Below are positions 6,411 to 8,633 of a stretch of DNA of 8,633 nucleotides, one piece after another. The notes under the pieces were generated by a model. It was not told where the DNA came from. It worked only from the letters and a program-made list of their open reading frames with translations, and searched no databases. The stretch lies in the NCBI GenBank assembly GCA_036272735.1, contig DATAYF010000749.1, forward strand, positions 1 to 8,633, given 5' to 3'. This DNA is from DATAYF01 sp036272735 (lineage in GTDB: Bacteria > Chloroflexota > Ktedonobacteria > Ktedonobacterales > Ktedonobacteraceae). How positions within the stretch are numbered: position 1 is the first letter of the stretch; every line of letters begins with the position of its first letter. A program made the translations under genes and the position numbers.

Positions 6411-6773
6411 TTCATACACGATATGTTAGCCGTAGAGCTTCGGTGCTAGCGGTTTTTTCTTTCTTCAGAGAGAGAGCCCAACCTTTATGAAAAGCCGCTT
6501 CACGTACAAAAAGTTTTCCAAAAACCTTCTTACACAACATCGGTTCTTGGAAAATGTATCGAAGTGAGGCAAGTTTATGGCTCATCAAGCTGCGAATTCG
6601 TAGGACGCTCCTCATGTTCTGGAATACTCCTCCACGCTTCCGAAATGTCACTCATTTTCTTGCGGGAGATCCTGCCCACCAGCATCAATCCTCATTTGGA
6701 TCAACTTGGGTGTAACATCGTGAAATATTATATAAAATAATTATCAATTTAAAATCTATAAAATACATTTGTA
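6411..6773. other. Region right of the tRNA-like sequence: no firm gene
   Basis: From 6411 to about 6700 base composition is ordinary, then it becomes very AT-rich. A minus-strand frame at 6412-6651 starts at a GTG without a ribosome binding site and encodes a basic 79-residue product without recognisable motifs; I do not call it. The short ORF at 6575-6685 is listed separately. Confidence 0.5.
6575..6685 (-). CDS. Possible small protein, 36 residues
   Basis: ATG at 6685 to TAA, encoding a short charged peptide beginning MLVGRISRKKMSDISEAW and ending NSQLDEP. GAGGA lies just upstream, but only about 3 nt from the ATG, which is close. A perfect minus-strand TATAAT (6727-6732) lies about 42 bp upstream, though such matches are cheap in AT-rich DNA. 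No family is recognised. It may be an N-terminal remnant of a larger gene or chance; a second ATG (MSDISEAW) lies ten codons in. Confidence 0.22.
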   Translation of the reverse strand: MLVGRISRKKMSDISEAWRSIPEHEERPTNSQLDEP

Positions 6774-6956
6774 ATGCTTAGCTATATTAATGACGTAAGT
6801 AAATATTTTAAAAGAAATTTATTACATATAAAGTTTGGAGGGCTTGGTTATACTAAAAAGGTAGATGGTTCTCCAAAAGATCCTTTTATAGTTTCACTAG
6901 AAAAATATAACGTTTCATAGCATACTTGCATAGTATTTGCATTATTCTGAGAGGAA
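6700..6956. other. AT-rich island upstream of the peptide genes
   Basis: About 250 bp with very low GC, sharply unlike the flanks. It holds several TATAAT-like words on both strands, the possible ORF at 6774-6920, and a weak hairpin with arms AAAAGG (6856-6861) and CCTTTT (6882-6887). A 5-bp inverted repeat ATACT-TGCAT-AGTAT lies near 6922-6936, just before the ribosome binding site of the first peptide gene. It presumably contains that gene's promoter; no single -35/-10 pair is convincing. Confidence 0.5.
6774..6920 (+). CDS. Possible small protein in the AT-rich island, 48 residues
   Basis: ATG at 6774 to TAG at 6918-6920. The frame is open for 52 codons between stops in DNA so AT-rich that stops should be frequent, which argues mildly for coding. 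The product is basic at the start (MLSYINDVSKYFKRN) and has a protein-like second half (FGGLGYTKKVDGSPKDPF, ending LEKYNVS). There is no ribosome binding site before the ATG. A GGAGG at 6837-6841 lies inside the frame with no good start after it. Codon use is strongly A/T at third positions, unlike the neighbours. It could be a remnant of a foreign gene. No family is recognised. Confidence 0.3.
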   Translation: MLSYINDVSKYFKRNLLHIKFGGLGYTKKVDGSPKDPFIVSLEKYNVS

Positions 6957-6965
6957 ATGAGACCT

Positions 6966-7187
6966 ATGAAAAAACAATACGAGCTACCCTCTGATGTGAT
7001 TGAACTCGATGAAGAGGATATGGAGCAGCTTGCTGGCGCGTTCAGAGGCTGGGGTTGTCACCACTGTGGAGACTACTACGGCTACGACAGAAGGTTCCGC
7101 CAGGGTCATGAATACAATCCTTATGACTATTATGGACTTGATGGACAATATGGGCATTATGGTCATTTCGGTGGCCACTCCTACTAG
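6966..7187 (+). CDS. Putative RiPP/bacteriocin-like precursor peptide A (Tyr/His/Gly-rich core)
   Basis: 73 residues from the ATG at 6966, which has GAGG (6951-6954) 11 nt upstream; the ATG at 6957 is too close to that site. The N-terminus MKKQYELPSDV then IELDEEDMEQLAGA (residues 12-25) resembles an acidic double-glycine-type leader with cleavage after GA. The rest, residues 26-73, is low complexity: about 10 Tyr, 6 His and 11 Gly, with a CHHC motif at 31-34 and four YG pairs (38-39, 56-57, 62-63, 65-66). It has one Ser and no Thr after the leader, so a lanthipeptide is unlikely. The leader matches that of the peptide gene at 7589 at 7 of 14 positions. No modification enzyme is near. The alternative is a structural or metal-binding Gly/Tyr-rich protein. 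Coding status is likely; the RiPP call is inference. Confidence 0.7.
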   Translation: MKKQYELPSDVIELDEEDMEQLAGAFRGWGCHHCGDYYGYDRRFRQGHEYNPYDYYGLDGQYGHYGHFGGHSY

Positions 7188-7194
7188 GGGTGAT

Positions 7195-7365
7195 ATGCCC
7201 GAAGCTGATATGAAGTGCAAGGTAGCCATTTCACCACTGCTCAGTAATGCTCATCGATCAGCTTTACTGACTGTTCTATTCATTACAACTTGTGGCAGAA
7301 ACGTCGTAGCACATACTCCCTTCTGCTGCGAGCCTAAGCACGGCAATGAAAGTTTTCTGCGGTGA
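7195..7365 (+). CDS. Possible small protein between the two peptide genes, 56 residues
   Basis: ATG at 7195, seven bases after the peptide A stop, with AGGGG (7186-7190) only 4 nt upstream. The product begins MPEADMKCKVAISPLL, has a short hydrophobic stretch (SALLTVLFITTCG) and a Cys-containing tail (PFCCEPKHGNESF). Close spacing would fit translation with peptide A. Against it, no motif is recognised, the leader seen in peptides A and B is absent, and the stop falls in a hairpin. It may be chance. Confidence 0.22.
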   Translation: MPEADMKCKVAISPLLSNAHRSALLTVLFITTCGRNVVAHTPFCCEPKHGNESFLR

Positions 7366-7372
7366 GAAAACT
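7351..7372. other. 8-bp perfect hairpin between the peptide genes
   Basis: AGTTTTCT (7351-7358) pairs exactly with AGAAAACT (7365-7372) around GCGGTG. The stem is AT-rich and not followed by a T-run on either strand, so it is a weak terminator candidate at best. The rest of 7366-7530 shows no supported gene. Confidence 0.35.
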
Positions 7373-7538
7373 GATCAAAAGCAGAATGACAGACAAAATC
7401 TCGCCACAGAAAAGGAAAGTTGTCTAAACCAGAACCTACGTTGCACTTGGTCACACGTTTGCGCACATCAGCCAATATGGCACATGGCCGTCCCTCCCCA
7501 TAGAGATGCTGGCGAGGAATGGCGCGCAAAACAATGGA

Positions 7539-7544
7539 TATAAT
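7539..7544 (+). promoter_or_regulatory. Consensus -10 box of peptide B gene
   Basis: A perfect TATAAT, 44 bp before the ATG at 7589, giving a short leader of about 38 nt. No good -35 is present 16-18 bp upstream, so an activator or alternative recognition may be needed. It suggests that peptide B has its own transcript, separate from peptide A. Confidence 0.5.
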
Positions 7545-7573
7545 TCAAGAGAATATAAATAATAGAAACAAAT

Positions 7574-7579
7574 AAGGAG
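7574..7579 (+). promoter_or_regulatory. Ribosome binding site that sets the peptide B start
   Basis: AAGGAG lies 9 nt before the ATG at 7589 and directly against the ATG at 7580. The spacing rules out 7580 as the start and makes the product begin MNTIFELNE. Confidence 0.8.
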
Positions 7580-7588
7580 ATGAAACGT

Positions 7589-7849
7589 ATGAACACAATT
7601 TTTGAGCTGAACGAAAAAGAGATGACCCAAATGAATGGTGCCAGGTGTGGTGGCCGGAACAATACGTGTAATTTCAATGAGAACTTCAACATCAACCGCA
7701 ATTTTGGTTTCTCTCGCCCCTGTGACTTTGGTGGTGGTTTCCCTGGCCCCTGTGGCTTTGGTAGTGGTTTCGGCTGCTTTGGAGGTTGCGGCTTCGAGCG
7801 CTGTGATTGTGACTTCGAGTGCTGCGGCTGTGGTGGCTGCTGCTGGTAG
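7589..7849 (+). CDS. Putative RiPP/bacteriocin-like precursor peptide B (Cys/Gly/Phe-rich core)
   Basis: 86 residues. The leader is MNTIFELNEKEMTQMNGA (1-18), acidic and ending in GA like peptide A, as in double-glycine leader peptides cut on export or by a maturation protease. The core (19-86) has 13 Cys (20, 27, 45, 55, 63, 67, 72, 74, 78, 79, 81, 84, 85), about 17 Gly and regularly spaced Phe. It starts with an Asn-rich part, passes through 10-residue repeats of the type F..PC.FG.G, and ends in the cluster FECCGCGGCCW. Very few Ser/Thr argue against lanthionine rings; Cys-derived thiazoles, disulfides, thioether links or metal binding are all open. No modification or export gene is visible. 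A Gly/Cys-rich structural protein such as a spore-coat-like one is the main alternative. Confidence 0.75.
   Translation: MNTIFELNEKEMTQMNGARCGGRNNTCNFNENFNINRNFGFSRPCDFGGGFPGPCGFGSGFGCFGGCGFERCDCDFECCGCGGCCW
7717..7771 (+). repeat. 30-bp tandem repeat in the peptide B core
   Basis: Bases 7717-7741 and 7747-7771 agree at 23 of 25 positions with a 30-bp period. They encode the 10-residue units FSRPCDFGGG and FPGPCGFGSG; a decayed third unit FGCFGGCG follows. The pattern points to growth of the core by slippage or unequal exchange. Confidence 0.8.
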
Positions 7850-7881
7850 CATTCAGGTTTGTAGCAAAGGTTCTACTTCAC

Positions 7882-7917
7882 TGCCATTCGCGACAGACGA
7901 TAGTATCGCGAATGGCA
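7882..7917 (+). terminator. Strong hairpin after peptide B, possible terminator
   Basis: TGCCATTCGCGA (7882-7893) is perfectly complementary to 7906-7917, a 12-bp stem with a 12-base loop, starting 32 bp after the stop. It is followed by CATTGTAAATG, not by a T-run, so it is either an atypical terminator, an mRNA-stabilising structure or a protein-binding site. Confidence 0.5.
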
Positions 7918-8128
7918 CATTGTAAATGTTTAAATTCGGTGTCTGAGGTAAGTCATAGGAGGGATAGTGGTTCAACTGACCTTTGAAGCCCCCTATGCAG
8001 CAAAGGTGTAGAGCGGCTTGAGAGGATCTCTTAGCATGCAAAGCTATAGTACATTGTTGGAATTGTATGCTTCTTCTAAGTCTTAGCATTTTTTGCTTGC
8101 TTTCCATGCTGTGAATGGTTTTTATAGT
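7918..8128. other. Non-coding stretch after the peptide genes
   Basis: No supported gene. AGGAGG at about 7960 is followed by a GTG frame (VVQLTFEAPYAAKV) that stops after 15 codons, which may be an N-terminal remnant of something. GAAGCCCCCTATG near 7985 faintly resembles the IS3 end in this window. The minus-strand frame through this stretch has no ribosome binding site and unlikely composition. Confidence 0.4.
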
Positions 8129-8311
8129 TTAGTAGCCTATAACTCTTTCTCCATATAATGCTTCTCGTAAGAGTTTTCTAGCTTTCCCGATTTGGCGCTC
8201 TCTTTTTTCTAGATGTTGGTCTATCGTATGGATGCGCTCTACATATCTTAGTATGTCTGCTTTGCTGCTTTGTTCCGTTGCTTCAATGGCTAGTTGGACT
8301 CCGCTTTGCAT
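8129..8311 (-). CDS. Hypothetical small helical protein, 60 residues
   Basis: ATG at 8311 to TAA. The product is rich in Glu, Arg, Lys and Gln with heptad-like spacing (ADILRYVERIHTIDQHLEK then RERQIGKARKLLREAL), predicting one or two amphipathic helices or a coiled coil. No clear ribosome binding site precedes the ATG, and an in-frame stop lies four codons upstream, so this is not the tail of a longer open frame. Composition looks protein-like in this strand. It could be an accessory-element protein or the surviving part of a disrupted gene. No family is recognised. Confidence 0.35.
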   Translation of the reverse strand: MQSGVQLAIEATEQSSKADILRYVERIHTIDQHLEKRERQIGKARKLLREALYGERVIGY

Positions 8312-8340
8312 TTCGTGTGACTATTCGGTCGAACTCTCAC

Positions 8341-8440
8341 GGCCTTTCGGCCTGGGGATTTTAAGTCCTACTGATAGGCTAATCGGCTTGAGAAGCGCTT
8401 CCATAAGGTTAAAACTGTCTCCAGGCCTGGGGATCTTAAA
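8341..8440 (-). repeat. Two copies of a GGCCTGGGGAT(T/C)TTAA repeat with a GNRA-type hairpin
   Basis: Copies lie at 8349-8365 and 8424-8440, 75 bp apart, differing at one base over the shared core. On the minus strand the sequence around the first copy reads GTAGGACTTAAAATCCCC, then GGCC-GAAA-GGCC, then a GTTCGACC tail. That order (TAGGA..., CCCC, hairpin, GTTC-ACC) recalls the 3' end of tnpB-bearing IS200/IS605-type elements. No tnpB coding sequence is seen. This is resemblance by eye, so the element type is uncertain; the repeat itself is plain. Confidence 0.45.
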
Positions 8441-8493
8441 AATACGAAATTTCGGCAATTCCCTTTGAACTAGTGATCAATGTCTCTTTAGTC

Positions 8494-8505
8494 CTACAGT
8501 TGTAG
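8494..8505. other. Short inverted repeat CTACA-GT-TGTAG
   Basis: Five-base perfect arms around GT, next to a word TTTAGTCCTAC (8488-8498) that resembles TTAAGTCCTAC at 8361-8371. It belongs to the same repeat-rich segment. No gene is supported from 8312 to the window end; short frames such as DRSWAHVLANLRKG on the plus strand near 8520-8560 are bounded by close stops. Confidence 0.35.
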
Positions 8506-8595
8506 ATAACCGACGATCGTTCTTGGGCGCATGTCCTGGCCAATCTGCGTAAGGGCGTGATCGATGCGGCCCTAGCATAACCGGGCACGACTGGG

Positions 8596-8632
8596 TTGCA
8601 CGAGAGAGAGGCGGGTTGCCTCCCTGGTGCAA
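8596..8632. other. Nested hairpin at the window edge
   Basis: TTGCAC (8596-8601) pairs with GTGCAA (8627-8632), and inside it GAGGC (8608-8612) pairs with GCCTC (8618-8622) around GGGTT. Two nested stems in 37 bases suggest a structured RNA or an element end that continues past the window. The type cannot be told from this piece. Confidence 0.4.
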
Positions 8633-8633
8633 G

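Noticed and set aside
6228..6419. 63-residue minus-strand frame
   Set aside because: Covers the tRNA-like sequence and the IS end; not protein-like.
6412..6651. 79-residue basic minus-strand frame
   Set aside because: GTG start without ribosome binding site, no motif, and overlaps another short frame equally plausible.
7000..7365. 121-residue plus-strand frame across peptide A
   Set aside because: Its first half is an out-of-frame reading of peptide A; only the tail from 7195 has its own start and is listed separately.
7251..7529. 92-residue minus-strand frame, considered as a transposase remnant
   Set aside because: TTG start, no ribosome binding site, and no motif I can name.
7451..7852. 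Ala/Thr-rich minus-strand frame opposite peptide B
   Set aside because: Direct antisense of the Gly/Cys-rich repeats; composition is an artefact of the repeat.
7635..7925. 96-residue plus-strand frame overlapping peptide B
   Set aside because: Shifted reading of the peptide B repeats (Val/Ala-rich), while peptide B has the ribosome binding site and leader.
8341..8440. CRISPR array
   Set aside because: Only two copies of a short repeat at 75-bp spacing; no regular repeat-spacer pattern.

Overview
The window reads as accessory-rich bacterial chromosome, most likely from a Ktedonobacteria-type Chloroflexota. That assignment is inference from WD40 protein plus HtpG plus MoxR plus IS3-family DNA at intermediate GC; no rRNA or other marker is present to prove it.

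Left half (1-4633) is orderly. It holds the 3' end of a WD40-repeat protein gene, a convergent htpG (Hsp90 chaperone) on the minus strand, a divergent aldo/keto reductase gene on the plus strand, and a minus-strand moxR-type AAA+ ATPase gene. A 51-bp near-perfect palindrome between the reductase and moxR stops looks like a bidirectional terminator. htpG and the reductase share a 194-bp intergenic region with three phased TTAGA repeats.

Middle (4634-6410) starts with a 325-bp non-coding stretch. Next comes a complete IS3-family element (4959-6296, 1338 bp) with 27-bp imperfect inverted repeats, a GTA target duplication, orfA, orfB with a D-D-35-E triad and an A7 slippery run. The reading frame reached by -1 slippage carries the expected start of OrfB, but the catalytic domain lies in another frame, so this copy probably has a one-base frameshift. 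A degenerate tRNA-Arg(CCT)-like sequence lies 38 bp beyond the right end of the IS.

Right part (6411-8633) is the most unusual. It has an AT-rich island with short possible ORFs, then two small genes in the same direction whose products share an acidic leader of the form (I/F)EL(D/N)E..M.Q..GA followed by very different low-complexity cores: Tyr/His/Gly-rich with CHHC, and Cys/Gly/Phe-rich with 13 cysteines. These look like precursors of ribosomally made, modified peptides (RiPPs) or bacteriocin-like secreted peptides. No modification enzyme, protease or transporter gene is visible in the window. Beyond them lie a 12-bp perfect hairpin, a possible small coiled-coil ORF, and repeats with a GGCC-GAAA-GGCC hairpin that recall the right end of an IS200/IS605-type element. 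The window stops inside or next to another structured segment.
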